Positions 1 through 6,428 of a stretch of DNA of 15,856 nt are shown here, piece after piece. This DNA comes from JAWXUK01 sp044432725. GTDB taxonomy: Bacteria; Bacillota; Clostridia; Oscillospirales; Oscillospiraceae. The translations under genes were made by a program, and so were the position numbers. Numbering within the stretch: the first letter of the stretch is position 1; every line of letters begins with the position of its first letter. The notes beneath the pieces were generated by a model, which was not told the DNA's origin, ran no database searches, and saw only the letters and a program-made list of their open reading frames with translations. The stretch is from NCBI GenBank assembly GCA_044432725.1, contig JAWXUL010000040.1, positions 1-15,856 of the forward strand, given 5' to 3'.

Positions 1-786
1 GACATCTTTCATGTTTCCACCACTTTCTTTCAGTATAAAAAAACTTTAATTTGAGTTTTTCTATACTATTATGATGGTTTTTGAGCGAAATTACAAGACG
101 GGTGGTTGTTAGGCGGTTACGATAGATGAGGTACGCAATGGCTTCTGGAGAAGCAAAACTGCCTGGAATCACGGTGTTTTCCCGTGGAGTTTTCAAAATC
201 GGCATACTAGTGCCCTCTTTTTCGCAACATTTACAAGCATATGTGATATAATGGTCCTCTTTTTGAATAATTTTTGCAGCAATCACTTTCATGGATTTGT
301 GAATATCTTTGCCGATGGGCGACATTTCTTCGTTGCAACAAGGGCAAAGACGCTCTTCCGAAGATAGTTCATGAACAATGGTCTCTTTTTCTGAATTTTC
401 AGGCAAAACGTCCTAAATTGCACCGGATCTATCTGTTTTTTTCGTTCATGACTCTTGATTTTGGTTTTGGTTTTGGTTTTTTCTTCTTCTTTTTCCTCGG
501 TTTGTTTTTCGAATTGATCTTCTGTGAATTCAACTTCGTTAAAGAAGAGACTCATTTGCTCCATCACTTCATCGCTGACTTTTTTCAGATGTAGAACCGA
601 ATTTATCTCGTTTAAACTTGGGAAATTGCTCTAACAGATTGGAAAGATCTGTTCAAGGACGAGTTTTTCTTCTTTAATGGCGGAATTCTCTTCTTTTATA
701 TTAGAAATTTATTCTTTTTATTTCAGAAATCCAAAGTATTCACTTTCAGAAATTGTGACTTCATTGTTGTTATGTACTTTTTTCAT
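1..786 (-). pseudogene. tnpC: IS66 transposase TnpC, broken N-terminal part
   Basis: Piecing the reading frames together on the minus strand gives a typical IS66 TnpC N-terminus. There is a probable start at 786-784, then a helical segment with two in-frame stops near 720. The hallmark FGSTSEKSQR follows near 590, then an acidic and lysine-rich linker ending in HERKKQ near 440. Next comes a cysteine-rich zinc-ribbon-like segment with CPCC and CKCC pairs between about 340 and 220, and PGSFASPEAIAYLI near 130. These pieces lie in different frames, which indicates at least three frameshifts, near 590-640, 560-590 and 415-425. Beyond about 115 the match fades. The catalytic DDE domain is not in the window. 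The family call is solid; the exact positions of the lesions are approximate. Confidence 0.82.
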
Positions 787-894
787 TTTCAGTCACCACC
801 TTGCTTTTTTTCTTCTCCTCTCTTATATAATAGCAGAAAACCACGAAAAATGCAAGTGTTTTGGGTTGTTTTAGTGAAAATATTTAATTTACCA

Positions 895-1296
895 TCAGAA
901 ATCTCTTATTCCAGAAATGGATTTTAGTGCAGTCTTCTGTTGGATTGTAAGTCCTTCCATCAGCCGGCGATCTTGTTGAGGAGAAATTTCTTTTGCCTTA
1001 AGGTGAATTGACACGAAGTGTCAAGAGAGGACAGCCTGGGCTGCTTGATCGCTGCGAGGCCACTGGAATTTCCCTGATTCTTGCCTTTTATAGAGGAGAA
1101 CGAAGCCATTTTCTTCCCAATACAGCGCCATTATCCTGTCTGATCGCCGTCCGCAGAACAAAAATAGGCAATTATCCATAGGGTTAAGTTCAAACTCACT
1201 TTGAATGATACTTGCCAGTCCGGCAATGCCTCTCCGTAGGTCGGTGTATCCCGTTGCAATGTAAATTTTCTCGGCTGAACTGAAATTTTTTAGCAT
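895..1296 (-). pseudogene. tnpB: IS66 accessory protein TnpB with in-frame TGA
   Basis: The first 91 codons (1296 to 1024) give a clear IS66 Orf2 protein, including ATGYTDLRRGIAGLA, CLFLFCGRRSDRIMALYWEENGF and FQWPRSDQAAQ. A TGA stop at 1021-1023 interrupts the frame. The same frame then continues with EISPQQDRRLMEGLTIQQ and ends at 895-897, which is the expected TnpB C-terminus (the LMEGL segment). Total length is about 133 codons, close to the family's usual size of roughly 115-120. The stop is a simple nonsense change, not a frameshift. TnpB is an accessory protein of IS66 transposition whose exact role is not settled. The start is fixed by the ATGCTAA overlap with the end of tnpA. Confidence 0.85.
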
Positions 1297-1633
1297 GATT
1301 TCAGGCCTCGTATTAGGTTTTGGATGTCTTGGGATGAACTACCGGCGTAAATTTCTACTTTTACACCGTTGATAGTCATGGTGGCTATGATTTTTGGGCT
1401 ACAGTAGGAGTTGTGTGTTCTTGCGTTTCCCCGACTAAAATTTCTGTAAATTTAGGCTCATTTTTTACCTTGTTAAAAACTTTCTTTTGCCAGAAGTAGT
1501 ATGTCGCAGGTTTTATTTCATGTTCCTTGCACCATTTTTCTACTGTGAGAGGGCTATTGCGACATTCATGTATCCGATTAGCGCAAACTTGCTCTTTTTC
1601 TTGTTCGTTTAGGTTTTGCAGGGTGACTTCCAT
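1290..1633 (-). pseudogene. tnpA: IS66 TnpA (small helix-turn-helix protein), single frameshift
   Basis: Codons from 1633 down to about 1396 encode a TnpA-type DNA-binding protein with the conserved pattern NSPLTVEKWCKEHEIKPATY followed by FWQKKVF. The frame closes at 1385, but the normal C-terminus continues in the neighbouring frame (TMTINGVKVEIYAGSSS, ending at 1290). A single missing base in the A5 run at 1391-1395 (read on the minus strand) would join the two halves. The restored protein would be about 115 residues, normal for the family. The stop of the restored frame overlaps the tnpB start. I read this as a mutation because tnpB and tnpC are also broken; programmed slippage on the homopolymer is a less likely alternative. 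Confidence 0.82.
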
Positions 1634-1736
1634 TTCCTCACGTCCATTTCGACTTTTGTTTAATCTAATATAGTATATTCAACTGATGGTTTTTCGGAAA
1701 GAGCAAGACGTGGGTGGAGTTGACAGTTTTCTTAAA

Positions 1737-2819
1737 TCACTCCAACCCCAAGCCCACAACCTGATCCATATCCAAATACCGATACAATCCCAATCTCCCA
1801 CCAAGCACCATATTTGGGTACTTATCACGGATCAGGTCTACATATTTTTCATATTTCGCCTGATTTTCCTCATTATTCACTGGATAATAAGCCTCGTCCC
1901 CCTGTCTCCAGTCCGAAGGATACTCATAGGAAACCACCGTCTTTTCCTGTCCCAAATGCTCAAAAAATTTATGCTCTATCACCCGTGTATAAGGAACTTC
2001 CCTTTCTGTGTAATTTACCACAGCATTCCCTTGGAAATTGTCCGTATCCAACACTTTTTCTTCAAATTTCAAACCACGATACTCCAACGCACCAAGCTCA
2101 TATCCCATCAATTCATCCACAGACCCTGTATAAAATACTCCCCCGAACTCCTCCCCTTTTTCTTCCCAAAAAGAGGAAAATTCCGTATTCAAGCGAATTT
2201 CACAGTCTGAAAACATAGTTTCTATCATTTTTGTGTAGCCACCAACTGGTATTCCCTGATATTTCGCATTAAAATAGTTATTATCATAGGTAAAACGCAG
2301 AGGCAGACGATTGATGATAAAGGCAGGCAAATCCTGACAGGATTTCCCCCATTGTTTCTCTGTATAACCACGGATCAAAGCCTCATAAATGTCCGTTCCC
2401 ACCAAAGAAATTGCTTTTTCTTCCAGATTTTTCGGCTCTGTAATGCCTCGCTCCGCCACCTGTTTGGCGATGATTTCTTTTGCTTCTTCTGGTGTGGCAA
2501 TATCCCACATTTTTGCAAATGTATTCATGTTAAAAGGCAAATTATAAATCTTCCCCTGATAATTCGCCACTGGTGAATTTATAAAAGGCATAAACTCCGC
2601 AAATTTATTCACATACTCCCACACCGCTTCCTTGTTGGTATGGAAAATATGCGCCCCATACTTATGCACATGAATCCCTTCACATTCCTCTGTATACATA
2701 TTCCCTGCCAAATGAGAACGACGGTCTATCACCAAAACCGACTTGCCCTCTTCCATCCGTTGCTGTGCAAAGACCGCCCCAGACAGACCAGCCCCCACAA
2801 TTAAATAATCATATTTCAT
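1737..2819 (-). CDS. glf: UDP-galactopyranose mutase
   Basis: This 360-residue flavoprotein interconverts UDP-galactopyranose and UDP-galactofuranose in the cytosol, supplying galactofuranose for surface glycans. The N-terminus carries the FAD-binding Rossmann motif YLIVGAGLSGAVFAQQ, followed by VIDRRSHLAGNMYTE and HKYGAHIFHTN, which are strongly conserved in Glf. The middle has YTEKQWGKSCQDLPAFIINR, and the C-terminal FAD contact region reads GGRLGLYRYLDMDQV. The start is supported by a GCGAGG-type ribosome binding site 7-12 bases upstream. The protein stops soon after DMDQV; relatives often extend a little further, so the last residues may have been altered by the IS66 copy downstream. A good promoter lies at 3035-3063 with the small transposable element between it and the start. 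Function is known from the family; the glycan using Galf is inferred. Confidence 0.95.
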   Translation of the reverse strand: MKYDYLIVGAGLSGAVFAQQRMEEGKSVLVIDRRSHLAGNMYTEECEGIHVHKYGAHIFHTNKEAVWEYVNKFAEFMPFINSPVANYQGKIYNLPFNMNTFAKMWDIATPEEAKEIIAKQVAERGITEPKNLEEKAISLVGTDIYEALIRGYTEKQWGKSCQDLPAFIINRLPLRFTYDNNYFNAKYQGIPVGGYTKMIETMFSDCEIRLNTEFSSFWEEKGEEFGGVFYTGSVDELMGYELGALEYRGLKFEEKVLDTDNFQGNAVVNYTEREVPYTRVIEHKFFEHLGQEKTVVSYEYPSDWRQGDEAYYPVNNEENQAKYEKYVDLIRDKYPNMVLGGRLGLYRYLDMDQVVGLGLE

Positions 2820-2849
2820 CTTTTTACCTCGCTTTCTAACGATACTTTA

Positions 2850-3031
2850 GGCAACACCGCACAATCACTCAGTTCCAACTTTCTTCGACCAAAGGAAGTC
2901 CTTTAGGGCAAAAATCGCCCCACAAAAAACTCTAAATCCTCGTCAACCCACCAAGGGTTAACTTGAAATTTATCACTTTTTGTAAAACAATTTTTATCGA
3001 AATTTGAACATGGCAATTTTGCGGTCTTGCC
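2850..3031 (+). mobile_element. MITE-like element, copy 1 (182 bp), in glf leader
   Basis: A non-coding segment is bounded by imperfect 16-bp terminal inverted repeats: GGCAACACCGCACAAT at 2850-2865, and the reverse complement of GGCAAGACCGCAAAAT at 3016-3031 (14 of 16 match). It is flanked by identical TTTA tetramers at 2846-2849 and 3032-3035, as expected for a 4-bp target duplication. A closely similar copy lies at 7605-7762. Copy 1 carries about 23 extra bases near 2887-2911 that include the palindrome AAAGGA-AG-TCCTTT. No transposase fits inside, so mobility would need an enzyme encoded elsewhere. The parent insertion sequence was not identified. Confidence 0.85.
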
Positions 3032-3034
3032 TTT

Positions 3035-3063
3035 ATTTTACCACAGTCTCGGAAAAGTTACAA
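3035..3063 (-). promoter_or_regulatory. Probable sigma-A promoter for glf
   Basis: Read on the minus strand this is TTGTAA, a 17-base spacer, then TAAAAT, close to the sigma-A consensus with ideal spacing. The -10 box ends at 3035, partly inside the TTTA target duplication of the MITE-like element. Transcription would therefore begin within the element's terminal repeat, giving a leader of roughly 210 bases made mostly of the element. No start site has been mapped. Confidence 0.6.
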
Positions 3064-3281
3064 GTTTAAGATACCCCCCTCAAAAAACCCACGGGATTTT
3101 ACACCTTTTCCAAAAAGCCGTAAAATCCCCTCCACGCCATCCAAACCCCTCCGCCTATACCATTACATACAAATGCCATTCAAGTCGTTTCTACCGCCCT
3201 TAAAACGTCCTTATTAACCACATAAACCCCTAAGCCATTCCTCCCATTTGCTTTTTTTCCTGATTTCCCCCTAAAACTGCC

Positions 3282-3425
3282 CTTGCTTTGCCCTCGCTTG
3301 TCCTTGCCTCGTCCTCTCGCTTGCCCTTGCTTTGCCTCGTCCCCTCGCCTTGCCCTCTCGCTTGCCCTCGCCTTGCCCTCTCGCTTGCCACCTCGCCTTG
3401 TCCTCGCTTTGCCTCCCCCTTGCCA
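3282..3425. repeat. Degenerate purine/pyrimidine-skewed tandem array
   Basis: The plus strand is built from variants of CTTGCCCTCTCG and CTTGCCCTCG; the minus strand is therefore almost entirely G and A with regular C. Two near-identical 23-base units start at 3346 and 3369 (CGCCTTGCCCTCTCGCTTGC then two or three variable bases). The array stays open in several frames on both strands, which explains the artificial Arg/Gly/Ala-rich reading frames across it. Function is unknown; a structural role of the skewed tract is conceivable. Confidence 0.7.
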
Positions 3426-3611
3426 TGTGGCCATCACAACCGCAAAAAATCTCTGCGCTCTCTGGTTCCCTCTCTCCATCTGGCCATGGTCTTTTGTGGA
3501 GAAACATCCCTTGTCTGTTTTGGGGAGGGATTAGAGGGAGAGAGGGAGTCTGAATCACTTAGTTTAGATATATTAGTATGATTGGGTCTAATTCTGAAAC
3601 CTCTAGCGGTA

Positions 3612-3657
3612 TCAAATTTAGACTTCTGGAGGTTTCAAATTTAGACTTCTGGAGGTT
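3612..3657. repeat. Perfect 23-bp direct duplication
   Basis: Two identical, directly adjacent 23-base units lie at 3612-3634 and 3635-3657; each contains AAATTTAGACTTCTGGAGG. Just upstream, GAAACCTC at 3596-3603 is the inverse complement of GAGGTTTC at the unit junction. With only two copies no function can be assigned. They could be a small iteron-like pair or a replication slippage product. Confidence 0.75.
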
Positions 3658-4024
3658 CCAATTTACAGAAAATCAAAGCAATCTCGACCCCTTTTCCACA
3701 GAGATTTCCTCTGAAATTTTCCCCTAAAATCTCCCTATTCCCCTCTATGTTTTCTCCTCTATTTTTCCTGTGAACTAAGATTGCCCCCTCTGTCTTTTCG
3801 CGTGAACAAAATCACTATTTTGTTGACTATTTTCTTCCACAATTTCCTATTTTACCCAGATTCTAGGTACTGTTTTTCTCGTGCTCTTCCAATTACTGGG
3901 AAGTTGTCAAAAAAGTTGCAAAAACCTCCTTTTCCCTTTTTCTCTTTCTGCCTGTTTTCAGAGGGAGAAGCCTTCCTTCTTGGAAGAAAGAAATTCCCAT
4001 CTTTTTCCACCTTTTCCCATAAAA

Positions 4025-4079
4025 CCACAAAAAAATACCCTGTATCGAGAGCTTCTATCTTCTCAATACAGGGTATTTT
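4025..4079 (-). terminator. Rho-independent terminator of the SEC-C gene
   Basis: The perfect 14-bp stem AAAATACCCTGTAT (4032-4045) pairs with 4066-4079. Read on the minus strand it is followed by an unbroken run of T. The hairpin begins 14 bases beyond the stop of the minus-strand SEC-C gene. Confidence 0.9.
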
Positions 4080-4092
4080 CTCCTGTCAAGAC

Positions 4093-5370
4093 CTACTTGC
4101 CACAACAGCGTTTATACTTCTTTCCCGACCCACAAGGGCAAGGGCCATTTTTGGATGGACCCTCTGCTACCATGAATCTTTGCAGTGTTTGCTTTTTCCC
4201 AAGGGAAAATCCATGATAATTGTCCAAGGCAAAGGCACTCAAGCCATTATGCACCCATTTTCGACTGTGATACTCCATCTCAATCAACATATCAAACAGG
4301 GTAGACTGTGCCTTTTTCCCCACAGGCAAGGCATCAAATTCCTCCAAATAACCATAGAGGGAATTCATATCATCATTATGCAAACAGCCTAATTCCAACA
4401 TAACCATCAGATTATCCAACGCAGTTTCATCCTGTTGATAGCTCTCCACATAGTCCATCAATGCCCCCGATTCTGGGGTGCTGTGAAAAAAGTCTTCCGT
4501 GCCTTCTTCCAAAAACTGGGACACACTCTCTGGCACATACCGTGGCTTGCCCTTTTGTCCCTCCATCAAAGGAAGCACGTCCTCTGGGAATTCCTCAAAC
4601 AAGCCATGTGACACATAATCACGCAGAATCAAGGAAAATGCCTCGCCATTCACCACCATTTTTTCTAGGGTTGTTTCTAAGCTTTCAGGGGACTTTGCTA
4701 GGTTTAAATTATAGTCTTGCTGTATTTGAAACAAATCTTCAAAAGAAATTCCCCCGTATAAGTGGACAGCCGACTGGGTAAATTGGAACAATTCTTGATT
4801 CTTTTTCTGTTTGACGGCTAAGGCTTTTAAGTCCACTTCCCCCACGGCTTTTCTCACATCCTCTGTGGCGAAGATAAAATAAGTCCCTTCCTCCTCCACC
4901 AAAAAGAGGAAGCCACTTTCCACCAAAACCGTCAGACCCTGAAAGGGGGTATAGGTGATTTCTTGCTTTTCCGTCAAGGCTCTTTGGAACAAGGCAAAAC
5001 TTTCCTCATCCACCAAGGACAGCACATCCATCACCACAGAGGGGGACAGCATTTCAGGCAGAAACCAGTCCAAGAATACAGGCTCATCAAAAGGAACCTC
5101 CTTCTCTTCTTCAAATTCTACAGGGACATCCTCTAAATAATGGTAAAAATAAAAGTCCATCATTTCATGTAAGGAGGATTCTTCCATGTCCATGATGTTT
5201 TCTCTCAAATCTCTGGAGGTTCCTTTGCTATTGACCGAGGAATCAAGCCATTTTGTGCAGATTGTTTCCCGTTCCACGGTTAATCTGGCAATTTCCTCCC
5301 GTAATCGGGCAATTTCCATCTCTTGCTCTTGGTGCAGACCAGTCAGTTCTAATTCTTCTCTTTCGTCCAT
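4093..5370 (-). CDS. SEC-C motif protein of unknown function
   Basis: The 425-residue protein ends with a textbook SEC-C zinc-binding motif, CPCGSGKKYKRCCGK, known from the SecA C-terminus and many stand-alone proteins. The N-terminal 35 or so residues (ELTGLHQEQEMEIARLREE) look like a coiled coil; the middle is acidic and helical with no family I recognise. The frame stays open upstream to 5547, but ATG at 5368-5370 is chosen because it has AAAGAGG seven bases upstream, and because the upstream stretch crosses a promoter and a terminator hairpin. The gene is read divergently from parA and ends at a strong terminator. In SecA the motif binds zinc and SecB or ribosomes; whether this protein contacts ribosomes or the secretion machinery is inference only. 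Confidence 0.85.
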   Translation of the reverse strand: MDEREELELTGLHQEQEMEIARLREEIARLTVERETICTKWLDSSVNSKGTSRDLRENIMDMEESSLHEMMDFYFYHYLEDVPVEFEEEKEVPFDEPVFLDWFLPEMLSPSVVMDVLSLVDEESFALFQRALTEKQEITYTPFQGLTVLVESGFLFLVEEEGTYFIFATEDVRKAVGEVDLKALAVKQKKNQELFQFTQSAVHLYGGISFEDLFQIQQDYNLNLAKSPESLETTLEKMVVNGEAFSLILRDYVSHGLFEEFPEDVLPLMEGQKGKPRYVPESVSQFLEEGTEDFFHSTPESGALMDYVESYQQDETALDNLMVMLELGCLHNDDMNSLYGYLEEFDALPVGKKAQSTLFDMLIEMEYHSRKWVHNGLSAFALDNYHGFSLGKKQTLQRFMVAEGPSKNGPCPCGSGKKYKRCCGK

Positions 5371-5432
5371 ATCATAACCTCTTTCTTTCCTTGGGAAATG
5401 GGGGTGAAAACGGGGTGTCTGGGTCTCTTCGT

Positions 5433-5471
5433 AAAAATCCCTCCAGACACTCGTGGGAATGTCTGGAGGGA
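5433..5471 (-). terminator. Terminator-like hairpin in the SEC-C gene leader
   Basis: The perfect 11-bp stem TCCCTCCAGAC (5438-5448) pairs with 5461-5471 across a 12-base loop. On the minus strand it is followed directly by five T (5433-5437). It lies between the predicted promoter and the start codon, so it would act as a leader terminator or attenuator. A downstream segment at 5415-5422 (GTGTCTGG on the plus strand) could pair with one arm as a competing structure. Confidence 0.65.
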
Positions 5472-5518
5472 GAGTGCCTTGTATCAATAATGCACAAGAC
5501 ACAAAAATGTACCTATTC

Positions 5519-5547
5519 AGAATACTACATTTTTTTGTCAAAGTCAA
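5519..5547 (-). promoter_or_regulatory. Sigma-A promoter of the SEC-C gene
   Basis: Read on the minus strand this is TTGACT (5542-5547), a 17-base spacer, then TATTCT (5519-5524). It faces away from the parA promoter and would give a leader of about 140 bases that includes the hairpin at 5438-5471. Confidence 0.7.
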
Positions 5548-5593
5548 GGATTATTTCCGACCATATTCCTTTTTTCGGCTGACTTTTCCCACA

Positions 5594-5622
5594 TTGACAA
5601 GGTCAGGGAAACAAGTTATAAT
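5594..5622 (+). promoter_or_regulatory. Consensus sigma-A promoter of parAB, with dyads over the -35 box
   Basis: TTGACA (5594-5599), exactly 17 bases, then TATAAT (5617-5622) is a perfect consensus promoter. The -35 region overlaps the small dyad TGAC-AAG-GTCA (5595-5605), which is flanked by TTTCCC (5585-5590) and GGGAAA (5606-5611). This arrangement could be an operator, and ParA or ParB autoregulation is common in such operons; no binding is shown here. The ribosome binding site AAAGGGGG precedes the parA ATG by six bases. Confidence 0.85.
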
Positions 5623-5648
5623 AGAACACAACACAAAGGGGGTATTTT

Positions 5649-6428
5649 ATGATCATTTACGCATTGGCAAACCAAAAAGGTGGGGTGGCCAAAACCACCT
5701 CCACCGTCAATCTGGCCATCGGCTTGGCCAGAGCAGGCAAACGAGTTTTGGCGGTGGACTTAGACCCTCAATCCAGTTTAACCATCAGCCTTGGCTATCA
5801 CGACCCTGACCAACTCCCTCACAGTATCAGCGAAATTCTCCACCACATTATCAACGACCAAGATTTTGACCCAAAACAGGGGATTTTAACCCACCCAGAG
5901 GGCATTGACCTTATGCCCTCCAACATTACCTTGGCGGAAATGGAAATGAATATTTTCCATGCCACCCGTCGAGAATACATTCTCCAAAGCTATTTGGACT
6001 TATTGCAAGAGGATTATGATGTGGTCATCCTAGACTGCTCTCCCAGTTTGGGACAGGTGACCCTCAACGCCCTGACCTGTGCCAATCGGCTTATTATTCC
6101 CATTCAAGCACATTTTCTCTCTCTCAAAGGCATGGAACAGCTGTTTCACACCATCCAAAAAGTGAAAAAACGCTTAAACCGCTCCTTGGAAATCAGCGGT
6201 ATCTTGGTCACTCTGGCCAACCTTCAAACCAATTTCAGCAAGGAAATTTTAGCCGTTATGCAAGAAGTGTATGGAGAGGCCATTCACATTTTCCCACAGC
6301 CCATTCCGTCCTCCATTCGTGTGGTGGAAGCCAGTGCAGAAGGCTGTAGTATTTTTCTCCATGACCCAAAAGGAAAGGCCACACAGGCATACACTGCCTT
6401 GGTGGAAGAGGTGTTACAAGAATTATGA
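5649..6428 (+). CDS. parA: ParA/Soj-type partition ATPase
   Basis: The 259-residue protein belongs to the ParA/MinD class of deviant Walker ATPases that bind DNA non-specifically and move ParB-bound DNA. The deviant Walker A motif KGGVAKTT lies at residues 10-17 with the signature lysine. Switch I is around VDLDPQSSLT near residue 40, and Walker B is VVILDCSPSLG near 120-130. Length is normal for the short ParA class that lacks an N-terminal helix-turn-helix. The start is set by AAAGGGGG six bases upstream and a perfect promoter. The stop overlaps the parB start in ATGA. No gidB, dnaA or other origin-linked gene is nearby, so this is probably an accessory pair from an integrated element or plasmid, not the main chromosomal Soj; that point is inference. 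Confidence 0.95.
   Translation: MIIYALANQKGGVAKTTSTVNLAIGLARAGKRVLAVDLDPQSSLTISLGYHDPDQLPHSISEILHHIINDQDFDPKQGILTHPEGIDLMPSNITLAEMEMNIFHATRREYILQSYLDLLQEDYDVVILDCSPSLGQVTLNALTCANRLIIPIQAHFLSLKGMEQLFHTIQKVKKRLNRSLEISGILVTLANLQTNFSKEILAVMQEVYGEAIHIFPQPIPSSIRVVEASAEGCSIFLHDPKGKATQAYTALVEEVLQEL

Larger units (their letters stand above)
1..1690 (-). mobile_element. Decayed IS66-family insertion sequence (partial)
   Basis: Three adjacent minus-strand gene remnants in the order tnpA, tnpB, tnpC match the standard IS66 layout. tnpA and tnpB overlap through ATGCTAA, as expected for translationally coupled IS66 genes. All three are damaged by frameshifts or stop codons, so this copy should be unable to move by itself. 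The tnpC end lies beyond the left edge of the window. I could not locate a convincing terminal inverted repeat on the tnpA side; the outer boundary is placed only approximately between the tnpA start and the glf stop. The family assignment rests on recognisable protein segments, and the boundaries are inferred. Confidence 0.85.
3064..4024. other. Gene-poor spacer between glf and the SEC-C gene
   Basis: No convincing coding sequence was found in this stretch of almost 1 kb. Open frames here are short and consist of low-complexity Arg/Gly/Ala-, Ser/Pro/Leu- or Phe-rich translations without good ribosome binding sites. The stretch contains an inverted repeat (GGGATTTTAC at 3093-3102 with its complement at 3120-3129), the pyrimidine-rich repeat array near 3282-3425, the 23-bp direct repeat at 3612-3657, and a long C/T-rich run from about 3690 to 4020. 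Read on the minus strand, the 3093-3129 hairpin is followed, after five bases, by a run of six T, so it could be a weak terminator for a lost gene. Confidence 0.6.

Noticed and set aside
1021..1023. Recoded TGA (readthrough) in tnpB
   Set aside because: The neighbouring tnpA and tnpC are also broken and all other genes use TGG for Trp, so a nonsense mutation is simpler.
3180..3581. Several overlapping Arg/Gly/Ala- or Ser/Pro/Leu-rich open frames on both strands
   Set aside because: They are products of the skewed repeat array, with no suitable ribosome binding site and no recognisable family.
3781..4392. Plus-strand open frame of about 200 codons
   Set aside because: It runs through a C/T-rich tract and the terminator and then lies antisense to the SEC-C gene; the translation is Phe/Pro/Ser-rich with no domain.
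5371..5547. Upstream start of the SEC-C gene giving a longer protein
   Set aside because: The extra N-terminus would cross the predicted promoter -10 box and a terminator hairpin and has no ribosome binding site; ATG at 5370 has a good one.
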